Positions 1-6,475 of a stretch of 6,935 nucleotides of DNA are shown piece by piece. Made by a program: the position numbers and the translations under genes. Position 1 is the first letter of the stretch, and each line of letters begins with the position of its first letter. Source of the DNA: Verrucomicrobia bacterium UBA4286 (lineage in GTDB: Bacteria > Verrucomicrobiota > Kiritimatiellia > RFP12 > UBA1067); the NCBI GenBank assembly GCA_002395905.1, contig DGVK01000213.1:1-6935 (forward strand), read 5' to 3'. The notes beneath the pieces were generated by a model. The model had not been told where the DNA came from. It did not search any database and was given only the letters and a program-made list of their open reading frames with translations.

Positions 1-15
1 TTGGCATTTTGGGGG

Positions 16-45
16 TTGATTTTTGGACGCAATTCGTGCTATAAT
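16..45 (+). promoter_or_regulatory. Promoter of the AbiE pair
   Basis: A perfect -10 box TATAAT lies at 40-45, and a 4/6 -35 box TTGATT at 16-21, with an 18-base spacer. Transcription should start near 51-53, giving a leader of about 37 bases before the first ATG. A short odd-centred palindrome GCCATTGGC (50-58) sits at the expected start point, where a self-repressing AbiEi could bind; that role is only inferred. Confidence 0.6.
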
Positions 46-88
46 ACCCGCCATTGGCAAAAGGTAAGATAAATCCTGTTCTTCTGAC

Positions 89-625
89 ATGACAGCATAT
101 GAACAGATTTGGCCGGTGGCTGAAGACCACTATGGCATAATAACCGCCGCAAAAGCGAGGGAGCTAGGCATTTCCAAGCAGAGCATGTCTGCGATGGTGC
201 AAAGCGGGCGTCTGACGCGACTCGGCCATGGTGTCTATCAGGTTCAGCACCATGTCCCAGGACAGAACGACGTGTATGCATTCGCCAATGCAGTCGTGGG
301 TGAGGATGCCTATCTGAGGGGTGCATCCGTATTGTATATGCTGCACCTTACGCCAGCAAACCCGACGGCGTTCTATGTCGGCACTCCTAAGCGAGTGAGG
401 CGTCAGCTTCCGCGAGGCTTCCGCGTCCGGGACAACACGCGATGCGACACTGTGGAATATGAAGGGTACGAAGGCATAAAGTGCCAAAGGTTGGCCGATG
501 CGCTTGAATCCGCAAGGGCGGATGGCGCGGTCGAACTAGACAGGATTGCGGACGCCGCCGTTGCCGCCAACGAGAAAGGACTGCTTACCGATGAAGAATG
601 CGCCAAATTCCAAATCCAATCTTGA
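89..625 (+). CDS. abiEi: AbiEi-family antitoxin / transcriptional repressor (type IV toxin-antitoxin)
   Basis: A 178-residue protein of usual AbiEi size. Residues about 15-51 form the N-terminal winged helix-turn-helix typical of the family: a 'GIITAAKARELGIS' helix, then 'MVQSGRLTRLGHGVY', the wing that ends in G-x-Y. Residues about 60-178 fit the AbiEi C-terminal domain (YLRGASVLYMLHL, then a FYVGTPKR strand). In characterised AbiE systems the antitoxin does not bind the toxin. It counteracts toxin activity by an indirect (type IV) route and represses its own promoter through the winged helix. The ATG at 89 is the first in frame after the promoter; no strong Shine-Dalgarno precedes it (only AAAAGG about 25 bases upstream). 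The gene overlaps the downstream toxin gene by 35 bases, implying coupled translation. Family assignment is from remembered sequence pattern, not a search. Confidence 0.85.
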   Translation: MTAYEQIWPVAEDHYGIITAAKARELGISKQSMSAMVQSGRLTRLGHGVYQVQHHVPGQNDVYAFANAVVGEDAYLRGASVLYMLHLTPANPTAFYVGTPKRVRRQLPRGFRVRDNTRCDTVEYEGYEGIKCQRLADALESARADGAVELDRIADAAVAANEKGLLTDEECAKFQIQS

Positions 626-1415
626 CCGCGCTCTGCAACGGTTTGCGGGGAATTTCGCACGGGCTAACGACTTGAGGGGACAGATGGCAAACGCCATCGT
701 GGCCCAGATGATAGGTGACGGTGTCGTCAAAGGCGGAAGCGGACTCAGATTCCGCTACGGAGAGAAACTCACCAGGGTGACGATGGATCTTGACACAGCC
801 TGGAAGACGGATTTGGATGCGTTCTTGAAACTGCTGAATGAGCGACTTGCTGCTGGATGGAACGGCTTTTCGGGCGAGGTCAGAGTGCTTGCGCCAGCAA
901 AGCCCCGTGGCATTCCTTTCGACTATGTAATGCAGCCATGCGACGTCAAGCTGAAGTATCTCGGCGTCCCTTGGTACACCGTTCAGCTTGAGGTGGGGCA
1001 CAACGAGATTGGGGATGCGGACGAATGCGATATGGTCGAATTGCCCGCTGAACTCCTTGATCTGTTTGCATTTCTTGCGCTTCCGAAGCCTTCTCCAATC
1101 CCGGCGATGCGCCTTGAGTACCAGATAGCCCAGAAGCTGCACGGCGCAAGTGCGCCGTCCAGTAAACGGGCGCACGACCTGATAGACCTCCAGCTTATAA
1201 TGTCAAACGGCGATATAGATCTTGGCCGAACGGCAGCTTTATGCCGAAAACTTTTCAAATACCGAAAGGTTCATACCTGGCCGCCAAAGGTGGCCAAGGG
1301 GGAGTTGTGGGAGCAGACGTACGCAGATCAGAAGCGCGACCTTGACGTTCTGCCCACGGTAGACGAGGCCATAGTATGGGCGAATGATCTAATAGCGAAG
1401 CTGGACATAGCGTGA
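591..1415 (+). CDS. abiEii: AbiEii-family nucleotidyltransferase toxin
   Basis: A 274-residue DNA polymerase beta-type nucleotidyltransferase, the toxin partner of the upstream AbiEi. Visible motifs are the nucleotide-binding K-G-G-S at residues 47-50, followed by R-V-T-x-D-L-D (62-68), whose two aspartates D66 and D68 would bind metal. Near residues 182-199 lies the family block K-L-H-G ... K-R-x-H-D-L-I-D (K182, R193, D196, D199). Known relatives transfer nucleotides to cellular targets (tRNA in the MenT relatives), stopping growth and aborting phage infection; the target here is unknown. I chose the ATG at 591 because GAGAAAGGA (572-580) precedes it and it gives the usual compact N-terminus. 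An in-frame TTG at 546 would add 15 residues deep inside abiEi and is less likely. Composition is less GC-rich than the sialate genes, e.g. 26 G/C of 60 in 1201-1260. Confidence 0.85.
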   Translation: MKNAPNSKSNLDRALQRFAGNFARANDLRGQMANAIVAQMIGDGVVKGGSGLRFRYGEKLTRVTMDLDTAWKTDLDAFLKLLNERLAAGWNGFSGEVRVLAPAKPRGIPFDYVMQPCDVKLKYLGVPWYTVQLEVGHNEIGDADECDMVELPAELLDLFAFLALPKPSPIPAMRLEYQIAQKLHGASAPSSKRAHDLIDLQLIMSNGDIDLGRTAALCRKLFKYRKVHTWPPKVAKGELWEQTYADQKRDLDVLPTVDEAIVWANDLIAKLDIA

Positions 1416-1500
1416 GGAAGGGAACTAAAATATGCTTTGTGTGCCAACTCTCTAATACACACGATGGAGAACTTTGGAGAGAATTGGGGAAGCAAGAAAT

Positions 1501-1662
1501 ATGCTTGAAAACAAGGCGATTTCGGAACAGTCAATGAAAACTCATTGTCTGGGCCACCAAACTTCTCTTGATTCATGTGTAAAATGCGGCAGGACGGTGC
1601 AAGCGCGGAGGCGGTTTAGCGGCAATGTTCCCGCTGGACAACGGCGCATATTTATGCGATAA
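1501..1662 (+). CDS. Doubtful small ORF with a C-x2-H / C-x2-C pattern
   Basis: This 53-codon ORF starts with ATG at 1501 (GGGGA 10 bases upstream); an internal ATG at 1534 would give 42 residues. The product has C16-x2-H19 and C26-x2-C29-G, spaced as in small zinc-knuckle proteins; from memory the 'C..GH...C.KCG' pattern recalls the short phage-associated DUF1660 proteins. The tail is basic (ARRR, QRR). Against it: the ORF runs through the -35 box and palindrome of the sialidase promoter, its stop TAA lies inside the -10 box, and it is short enough to occur by chance. Listed so that it is not lost, not as an established gene. Confidence 0.18.
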   Translation: MLENKAISEQSMKTHCLGHQTSLDSCVKCGRTVQARRRFSGNVPAGQRRIFMR

Positions 1663-1663
1663 T
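1635..1663 (+). promoter_or_regulatory. Promoter of the sialidase-transporter-lyase operon
   Basis: -35 box TGGACA (1635-1640, 5/6 to TTGACA), an ideal 17-base spacer, and -10 box GATAAT (1658-1663, 5/6 to TATAAT). The start should fall near 1669-1671, leaving a leader of only about 22 bases before the sialidase ATG. CGGAGG at 1681-1686, five bases before that ATG, is the strongest Shine-Dalgarno in the window. The short leader leaves no room for a riboswitch or attenuator, so control is probably by a DNA-binding regulator. Confidence 0.7.
1645..1658. promoter_or_regulatory. Candidate operator: 14-base palindrome inside the promoter spacer
   Basis: CGCATA-TT-TATGCG is a perfect 6+6 inverted repeat with a two-base centre. 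It fills most of the gap between the -35 and -10 boxes and ends on the first base of the -10. A third half-site CGCA (1667-1670) pairs with TGCG (1655-1658) across the -10 box. A dimeric protein bound here would block RNA polymerase, as expected for a sialate-responsive repressor. No regulator gene is in the window, so the binding protein is unknown. Confidence 0.45.
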
Positions 1664-1691
1664 ATACGCAAACTGTTAAACGGAGGTTTTT

Positions 1692-2801
1692 ATGTCTAAA
1701 GTGTTTATTGCAGCCGCGATTGCTGCGGTTTCGCTCGTGGCGCAGGCCGTGAGCGAACAGACCGTTCTTTGGAAAAGCGGAGATTGCGGCATAAAGTCGT
1801 ATCGCATTCCCGCACTCTGCACGGCGCCGAACGGCGATCTGGTCGCTGTGTGCGATGCGCGCACGAACCACGCGGGCGACTTGAACACGGTGCAGCCGAT
1901 CAACATATCGTGCCGCCGCTCGACCGACGGCGGCGCGACGTGGAGCGATCCGGTGAATACCTGGACGTGGCACTGGGGAGATGATGCCAAGTGGGCCGGC
2001 AGCGATCCTTCGCTGATAGTCGATTCCAAGGCGAAGAAGATATTCCTCTTCTACAATGTGTGGGAGTGCGTGAAACAGCACGGCGTGTACCAGTTCTACG
2101 TCCAGGAGTCGTCCGACAACGGGCTTACTTGGTCCAAGCCGCGCGACATATCCAAGGACATAGCTTTCCCGGGATGGCCGTTCGGCGCCAAGAACGGTTT
2201 CATCTTCCTTACTTCCGGTTCGGGGACGCAGACGAAGGACGGCACGCTTCTTCACACTGTCGTCCATGTCGGCGACGGCAACGCGCTTTTCGGCTCGGAG
2301 GACCACGGCAAGACATGGAAGGCTTTCGGCAGTCCGGTGCGTTGCGGCGACGAGTGCAAGGTGGTCGAGCTTTCCGACGGGTCGTGGATGATCAATTCCC
2401 GCTGGCGCGGCGGCGGGCGGCAGATACATGTGACGAAAGATCGCGGCAGGACATGGGAGTCGCGCTATGACGCCGCCCTTACAGACCCGCAGTGCAACGC
2501 CCAGATAATGCGCTATCCGCTGGCCTGCGCCAGACCCGGGAAAACCCTCAAGCCCGGCATGCCCGAATCGGTTCTTGTCTTTTCGAACTGCAATGCCTCC
2601 GGTCGCCGCAACCTCTTCGTGCGCACGAGCTGGGACAACGGCGCCACATGGACCGAGGGCGTGTGCGTCGAGCCTGCCGGCGCGGCGTATTCCGACATGA
2701 CAATCCTTCCCGGCGGGAAACTGGGCGTTCTCTTCGAGGGCGCGGGCTACAGCACGATACGCTTCTGCACTCTTGAGCCGCGCGAGTTCCTCGCCAGGTG
2801 A
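1692..2801 (+). CDS. nanH: Secreted GH33 exo-sialidase (neuraminidase)
   Basis: A 369-residue exo-alpha-sialidase that would cleave terminal sialic acids from host glycans outside the cytoplasm. Residues 1-19 are a Sec signal peptide (short basic start, Ala/Val-rich core, likely cut after A-Q-A). The six-bladed sialidase fold is shown by the Y-R-I-P motif (37-40) and five Asp boxes S/T-x-D-x-G-x-T-W at 77-84, 140-147, 202-209, 248-255 and 313-320. By alignment from memory, the arginine triad is R38, R243 and R305; the acid/base is D63; the nucleophile is Y333 (A-Y-S-D-M) activated by E227 (V-E-L-x-D-G). All are present, so it should be active. It is a single catalytic domain without a carbohydrate-binding module or cell-wall anchor. 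It has 12 cysteines, many for an exported protein of this size. It is the first gene of the operon, followed after 32 bases by the transporter fusion. Linkage preference and trans- versus hydrolytic activity cannot be read from the sequence. Confidence 0.93.
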   Translation: MSKVFIAAAIAAVSLVAQAVSEQTVLWKSGDCGIKSYRIPALCTAPNGDLVAVCDARTNHAGDLNTVQPINISCRRSTDGGATWSDPVNTWTWHWGDDAKWAGSDPSLIVDSKAKKIFLFYNVWECVKQHGVYQFYVQESSDNGLTWSKPRDISKDIAFPGWPFGAKNGFIFLTSGSGTQTKDGTLLHTVVHVGDGNALFGSEDHGKTWKAFGSPVRCGDECKVVELSDGSWMINSRWRGGGRQIHVTKDRGRTWESRYDAALTDPQCNAQIMRYPLACARPGKTLKPGMPESVLVFSNCNASGRRNLFVRTSWDNGATWTEGVCVEPAGAAYSDMTILPGGKLGVLFEGAGYSTIRFCTLEPREFLAR

Positions 2802-2833
2802 GGTCACGGTAGATGCATTTGAAAGGCAGTAAG

Positions 2834-5383
2834 ATGAAGAAAGCAGTTCTGTCGATTCTCGTCGCGGCATGCGCGTCCGCGACATCCGTCGCGACGCCAG
2901 TTGGCATCGAGTGGAAGCCGTCCGAAAAAATGCCAGTGAGCGTCGCGAGACCTTTCGCGGGCTTCCTGCCGGACGGGCGGTTCATCGTCGCGGGCGGCAC
3001 AGACTTTGTCGCCAACCCGGAGGGCGTGCGCGAGAAGACGTGTTTCGCCGACGTCTGCGTGCGCTCGCCCGACGGAACGTGGACCAAGGCCGCGCCGCTG
3101 CCTCACGCAGCCGGCGAGGGCGTGACGTGCGAGACGCCGCGCGGCGTGTTCTGCGCCGGCGGATACGACGGGGCGAACGTCTACTCCGACGCGTATATAC
3201 TTACGGGAGACGGCATCGAGCCTCTGCCGTCGATGCCGGCTCCTGTCATGATGGGCGCGGCGGCGTGCGACGGAGAGAAAGTCTACGTAGTGTCGGGCAG
3301 GACCATCTATTCGCTGGCACTTTCTGGCGGAGAGTGGGTCAAGGTCGCCGAACTTCCCGGCGGCGTGAGGTCGCAGATGGTCGCGGCGATCCAGAACGGC
3401 GACCAGAAAGAGAAGAGGCTTGTGATCTTCGGCGGATACGACATCGAGACGAAGGAGCCGCTTTCAGACGGCTACGCGCTCGTGCTGTCGTCCGGCGAGC
3501 TCAAGCCTCTCGCGCCGCTGCCCGACGGCATGACCACGATCGGCGCGGTTCTGCTGCCGAGCGGCCACCAGCACGTGCTCATGTTCGGCGGCCTTGGCAA
3601 GGAAGGATGGATCGCCCGCGCCATAAACGGTTCCAGGGAGACCGATCCAGTCAAACTCGGCTGGCAGAGGAAGATTCTCGCGTACAACTGCGTCACCGAC
3701 GCGTGGTGCGAATACGGTGCGCTGGCCGACGGCGACACGCCGCGCTGCGGCGCCGCCGCGGGGATAAGGCCCGGCAAGACGCCCGAGAGCTACACCGTGA
3801 TAATCGCCGGCGGCGAGAAGGCACCTGCGTTAAGGACCGATGTCGTGTCGGTCGCGAGCTTCCGCAAGACGGGCAAGTTCGGCGCGACGGCGTGGGCGGT
3901 AGTCGGCGTCTACGCGCTTCTAATGGTCGGCATGGCATGCTTCTTCATCTTCAAGAAGAAGGACGAGAACGACTACTTCCGCGGCGGCAACAGAATCCCG
4001 TGGTATGTGGCCGGGATGTCGATCTTCGCGACGATGCTTTCCTCGATCACCTTCATCGCGATCCCGACGCAGGCGTATCTGCAGGACTGGCGCTACTTCG
4101 TGATGGCGTTCTTCATAATCGGCATGGCGCCTGTCGCCATATACTACTACCTGCCGTTCTTCTGCCGCCTCGGCATCACCTCGGCGTACGAGTATCTTGA
4201 AAAGCGTTTCAACCTCGGCGTGAGGCTTTTCGGTTCGGCGGCGTTCGTCGTGTTCATGGTGTGCCGCGTTGCGGTTGTGACGCTTCTGCCGGCGATTGCG
4301 CTCAACGCCGTGACAGGCGTGTCGATCGACGCGTGCATCCTCATATGCGGCGTGCTTACGATGATCTACTGTTCGCTCGGCGGCCTTGAGGCCGTGATCT
4401 GGAGCGACTTCGTGCAGGGTATCGTGCTCATGGGCGGCGCCGTCTCGGTTCTCGTGCTGCTCATCATGAAGACAGGCGGCGCGGGCGAACACCTGGCGAC
4501 TTTCTGGTCCGTCGCGGATGAATACGGCAAAAACAAGATGTGGGACTTCCGGCTGCTCTTCACCCAGCCGGTGTTCTGGGTCGTCGCGGTGCAGGGACTC
4601 ATATCCAACCTCTCCAGCTACACGTCCGACCAGTGCGTGATCCAGCGCTACATCGCCACGCCCGACGAGAACGCGACGAAGCGTTCGCTCTGGTTCAACG
4701 GCTGCATGAGCGTCTTCGCGCAGGTCGTGTTCTATGGAATAGGAATGGCGCTCTTCGCGTTCTACCACACCCACCCGGAGGCGATGGACGTCACCATGCC
4801 CAAGGGCGACTCGGTTCTGCCGATCTTCATGGCCACCGAGATGCCGCCGTGGCTCGCCGGCCTCGTGATCGCGGCCGTGTTCGCCGCGACCATCTCGACG
4901 CTGTCGGCCAACCTCTCCTCGGCCTCGACAGCGGTCGTGACGGACTTCATCAAGCGCTTCAACCCCGGGATACCCGGCAGGACGCAGATTCGCTGCGGCC
5001 AGATATGCACATATGTCGTCGGCGTCATCGGCATCATGGCGGCGCTCACGCTGGCCAGGATGGAGTCGTCGGCCCTGTTCGACAACTTCAACAAATATAT
5101 CGCGATGCTCACGGCCGGCTTGACGGGGCTGTTCTTCATGGGCGTGTTCATGCCGCGCGTCAAGGGCATGGCGGCGGTGTGCGGGCTGGCGGCGAACTAC
5201 TTCGTGTGCTTCAGCTGCGAGATTCTGCACTGCAACGTGTTCGGGCTCAAGTTCCATCCGTTCCTGCTTGGCGGCATAGGACTTGTTGTCTGCGTGCTCG
5301 TGGCATACGTCTGCTCGCTCGTCTTCAACGAGAAGGGGCGCGACCTCACGGGCCTGACGCTCAAGACGCTCAAGAAGAACTGA
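2834..5383 (+). CDS. Kelch propeller (NanM-like sialate mutarotase) fused to a sodium/solute symporter
   Basis: An 849-residue two-part protein. Residues 1-20 are a signal peptide (probable cut S-V-A/T; V-A-A-C13 could instead be a short lipobox). Residues about 25-330 form a six-bladed Kelch propeller, with blade motifs ending in G-G or S-G at about 50-57, 104-113, 149-156, 195-203, 247-255 and 320-328. This resembles the NanM/YjhT mutarotases, in particular their cyclically permuted relatives. From about 353 there are roughly 13 membrane segments of the SSS family: TM0 (353-373) followed by KKK, a G-G-N-R-I-P-W-Y entry to TM1 (S-I-F-A-T), the family signature G-G-L-E-A-V-x-W-S-D-F-V-Q at 516-528, and the Ser/Thr-rich Na+-site helix (S-T-L-S-A-N-L-S-S, 688-696). 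The KKK after TM0 puts the propeller in the periplasm. Expected role: mutarotation of released sialic acid and Na+-coupled import. The ATG at 2834 (AAAGG seven bases upstream) is preferred over the ATG at 2813, which would bury the signal peptide. Substrate is inferred from neighbours. Confidence 0.88.
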   Translation: MKKAVLSILVAACASATSVATPVGIEWKPSEKMPVSVARPFAGFLPDGRFIVAGGTDFVANPEGVREKTCFADVCVRSPDGTWTKAAPLPHAAGEGVTCETPRGVFCAGGYDGANVYSDAYILTGDGIEPLPSMPAPVMMGAAACDGEKVYVVSGRTIYSLALSGGEWVKVAELPGGVRSQMVAAIQNGDQKEKRLVIFGGYDIETKEPLSDGYALVLSSGELKPLAPLPDGMTTIGAVLLPSGHQHVLMFGGLGKEGWIARAINGSRETDPVKLGWQRKILAYNCVTDAWCEYGALADGDTPRCGAAAGIRPGKTPESYTVIIAGGEKAPALRTDVVSVASFRKTGKFGATAWAVVGVYALLMVGMACFFIFKKKDENDYFRGGNRIPWYVAGMSIFATMLSSITFIAIPTQAYLQDWRYFVMAFFIIGMAPVAIYYYLPFFCRLGITSAYEYLEKRFNLGVRLFGSAAFVVFMVCRVAVVTLLPAIALNAVTGVSIDACILICGVLTMIYCSLGGLEAVIWSDFVQGIVLMGGAVSVLVLLIMKTGGAGEHLATFWSVADEYGKNKMWDFRLLFTQPVFWVVAVQGLISNLSSYTSDQCVIQRYIATPDENATKRSLWFNGCMSVFAQVVFYGIGMALFAFYHTHPEAMDVTMPKGDSVLPIFMATEMPPWLAGLVIAAVFAATISTLSANLSSASTAVVTDFIKRFNPGIPGRTQIRCGQICTYVVGVIGIMAALTLARMESSALFDNFNKYIAMLTAGLTGLFFMGVFMPRVKGMAAVCGLAANYFVCFSCEILHCNVFGLKFHPFLLGGIGLVVCVLVAYVCSLVFNEKGRDLTGLTLKTLKKN

Positions 5384-5384
5384 C

Positions 5385-5397
5385 CTCTCCGGGAGAG
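5385..5397 (+). other. Small intercistronic hairpin
   Basis: CTCTC-CGG-GAGAG forms a five-base-pair stem with a three-base loop directly after the symporter stop codon. No T-run follows, so it is not a terminator. It may protect the upstream message from exonucleases or tune transporter versus lyase expression; equally it could be incidental. Confidence 0.3.
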
Positions 5398-5444
5398 ACG
5401 GCTCAACCATTTCCATTCACAACAACCCCAAAAGGAAAACTCAA

Positions 5445-6335
5445 ATGAAGAAACTCCAGGGACTTATCGCGGCGGCGCATACGCCGTTCAACGCAGACGG
5501 CAGCGTGAATCTCGCTCTCGTCAAGAAGCAGGCCGAGACGCTCATCAAGCAGAAGGTGACCGGCGTCTACATCTCCGGCACGACCGGCGAAGGCATCTGC
5601 TGCTCCATCGCCGAGCGCGAAGCCGTGTTCGATGCATGGGTGAAGGCCGCCAAGGGCAAACTCTACCTCATCGCGCACATCGGCGCGCTCGCCCTGCCCG
5701 ACGTGCAGGAGCTTGGCGCATACGCCGTCAAGTGCGGTATGGACGCGACTTCGATAGTTCCGCCGAACTTCTTCAAGCCCGGTTCGGTAGACGCGCTCGT
5801 CGCCTACCTCAAGGAGGCGCTCAAGACCTCGACAAAGCTGCCGTTCTACTATTATCATACCGGCATGAGCGGTGTGAATTTCGATATGGAGAAGTTCCTC
5901 CTCGCCGCCGACGGCAAGATCAAGAACCTCGCCGGCATCAAGTTCAACTACCCCGATCTCTACATGTACCAGCGTTGCATCAAGTGCTTGGGCGGCAAGT
6001 ATGACATCACGTGGGGCATCGACGAGTGGTTCGCGGGCGCGGTGGCGCTCGGCGCGCAGTCGGCAATCGGCTCGACCTACAACTACTCCGCCGGAATCTA
6101 CTACAAGATCTGGGACGCTGTCAAGAAGGGCGATCTCAAGAAGGTCCAGGCCGGAATGAAGAAGGTCTGCGATATCGTCGATATACTTGTGCAGTACGGC
6201 GGCGTCGCAGGCGGCAAGGCGATGATGAAGGTCTGGGGCCTCGACATGGGCGGCGTGCGCCTGCCGAACGTCTCGCTCTCCGATGCGGCAAAGGCCGATT
6301 GCGTCGCCCGTCTCAAAAAGATAGGCTACAAGTAA
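5445..6335 (+). CDS. nanA: N-acetylneuraminate lyase
   Basis: A 296-residue cytoplasmic class I aldolase of the DHDPS/NAL superfamily, of normal length. It would cleave N-acetylneuraminate to N-acetylmannosamine and pyruvate through a Schiff base. Visible residues: G-T-T-G-E (45-49), which binds the pyruvate carboxylate; Y137, the catalytic tyrosine in the F-Y-Y-Y-H-T-G segment; K166 in G-I-K-F, the Schiff-base lysine; and G-I-D-E (191-194), which marks the lyases as opposed to dihydrodipicolinate synthases because the Asp-Glu pair contacts the sialate glycerol chain. T211/S210 follow at the expected place. There is no signal peptide. AAAGGA eight bases before the ATG is a good ribosome binding site. 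It follows the transporter by 61 bases with no promoter visible, so it is probably co-transcribed. The neighbouring sialidase and transporter strongly support lyase rather than another aldolase of this superfamily. Confidence 0.93.
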   Translation: MKKLQGLIAAAHTPFNADGSVNLALVKKQAETLIKQKVTGVYISGTTGEGICCSIAEREAVFDAWVKAAKGKLYLIAHIGALALPDVQELGAYAVKCGMDATSIVPPNFFKPGSVDALVAYLKEALKTSTKLPFYYYHTGMSGVNFDMEKFLLAADGKIKNLAGIKFNYPDLYMYQRCIKCLGGKYDITWGIDEWFAGAVALGAQSAIGSTYNYSAGIYYKIWDAVKKGDLKKVQAGMKKVCDIVDILVQYGGVAGGKAMMKVWGLDMGGVRLPNVSLSDAAKADCVARLKKIGYK

Positions 6336-6359
6336 GAATCAAGCGGCACAGTCCGTTGC

Positions 6360-6373
6360 GCCTTGAAAAAGGC
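6360..6373 (+). other. Hairpin with GNRA-type tetraloop downstream of the lyase
   Basis: GCCTT-GAAA-AAGGC is a perfect five-base-pair stem closed by a GAAA tetraloop, 24 bases after the lyase stop codon. The next hairpin begins three bases later. It probably belongs to the operon's 3' end and could stabilise the message; no T-run follows it. Confidence 0.4.
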
Positions 6374-6376
6374 ATC

Positions 6377-6418
6377 GTCTCGGCGAGACTCTATGGGAGC
6401 CCCGCCGAGACTCGTTTT
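6377..6418 (+). terminator. Probable terminator of the sialate operon
   Basis: GTCTCGGCG (6377-6385) pairs perfectly with CGCCGAGAC (6403-6411), a nine-base-pair GC-rich stem with a 17-base loop, followed by TCGTTTT. The T-run is short, so intrinsic termination may be partial. The 5' arm can alternatively fold on itself as GTCTC-GGC-GAGAC (6377-6389), which would compete with the long stem. Confidence 0.5.
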
Positions 6419-6475
6419 ACAAGTCTTTTCCGAGGCACTTGGTTTCTCGGGCGAGGTGTTTCATGAGACATGAGC

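Larger units (their letters stand above)
1416..1691 (+). other. Spacer between the AbiE pair and the sialate operon
   Basis: A 276-base non-coding or weakly coding stretch. The first half is AT-rich and shows no convincing terminator for abiEii; I see only a short AAGCA/TGCTT inverted repeat around 1490-1506. It holds a doubtful small ORF (1501-1662). The last 60 bases carry the sialidase promoter, a palindrome and a strong ribosome binding site. Confidence 0.6.

Noticed and set aside
39..326. Minus-strand frame over the start of abiEi
   Set aside because: Overlaps the promoter and the well-supported winged-helix coding region; no recognisable features.
546..590. TTG start extending AbiEii by 15 residues
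   Set aside because: The extension is Pro/Arg-rich, encoded inside abiEi, and the ATG at 591 has a ribosome binding site.
2813..2833. Upstream ATG start for the Kelch-symporter fusion
   Set aside because: No ribosome binding site of comparable quality, and it would place seven extra residues ahead of a clear MKK signal peptide start at 2834.
1542..2885. 447-codon open frame on the minus strand across the sialidase gene
   Set aside because: It is antisense to a gene with complete GH33 catalytic motifs; its product is Arg/Ala/His-rich and lacks recognisable domains, as expected for a shadow frame in GC-rich DNA.
3830..3900. Possible separate gene start for the symporter
   Set aside because: The reading frame is continuous, no Shine-Dalgarno plus ATG precedes TM0, and a linker from the last Kelch blade to TM0 is natural; treated as a true fusion.
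2869..4200. Long + strand frame overlapping the Kelch domain
   Set aside because: Out of frame with the propeller; extremely Arg-rich, no domain, no ribosome binding site.
3920..5416. 498-codon open frame on the minus strand across the symporter
   Set aside because: The product is dominated by Arg, His, Glu and Asp from complementing membrane-helix codons; the + strand SSS protein explains the region.
4540..5448. 302-codon + strand frame overlapping the symporter C-terminal half
   Set aside because: Arg/His-rich shadow of the SSS frame; the helices and Na+-site motifs are in the other frame.
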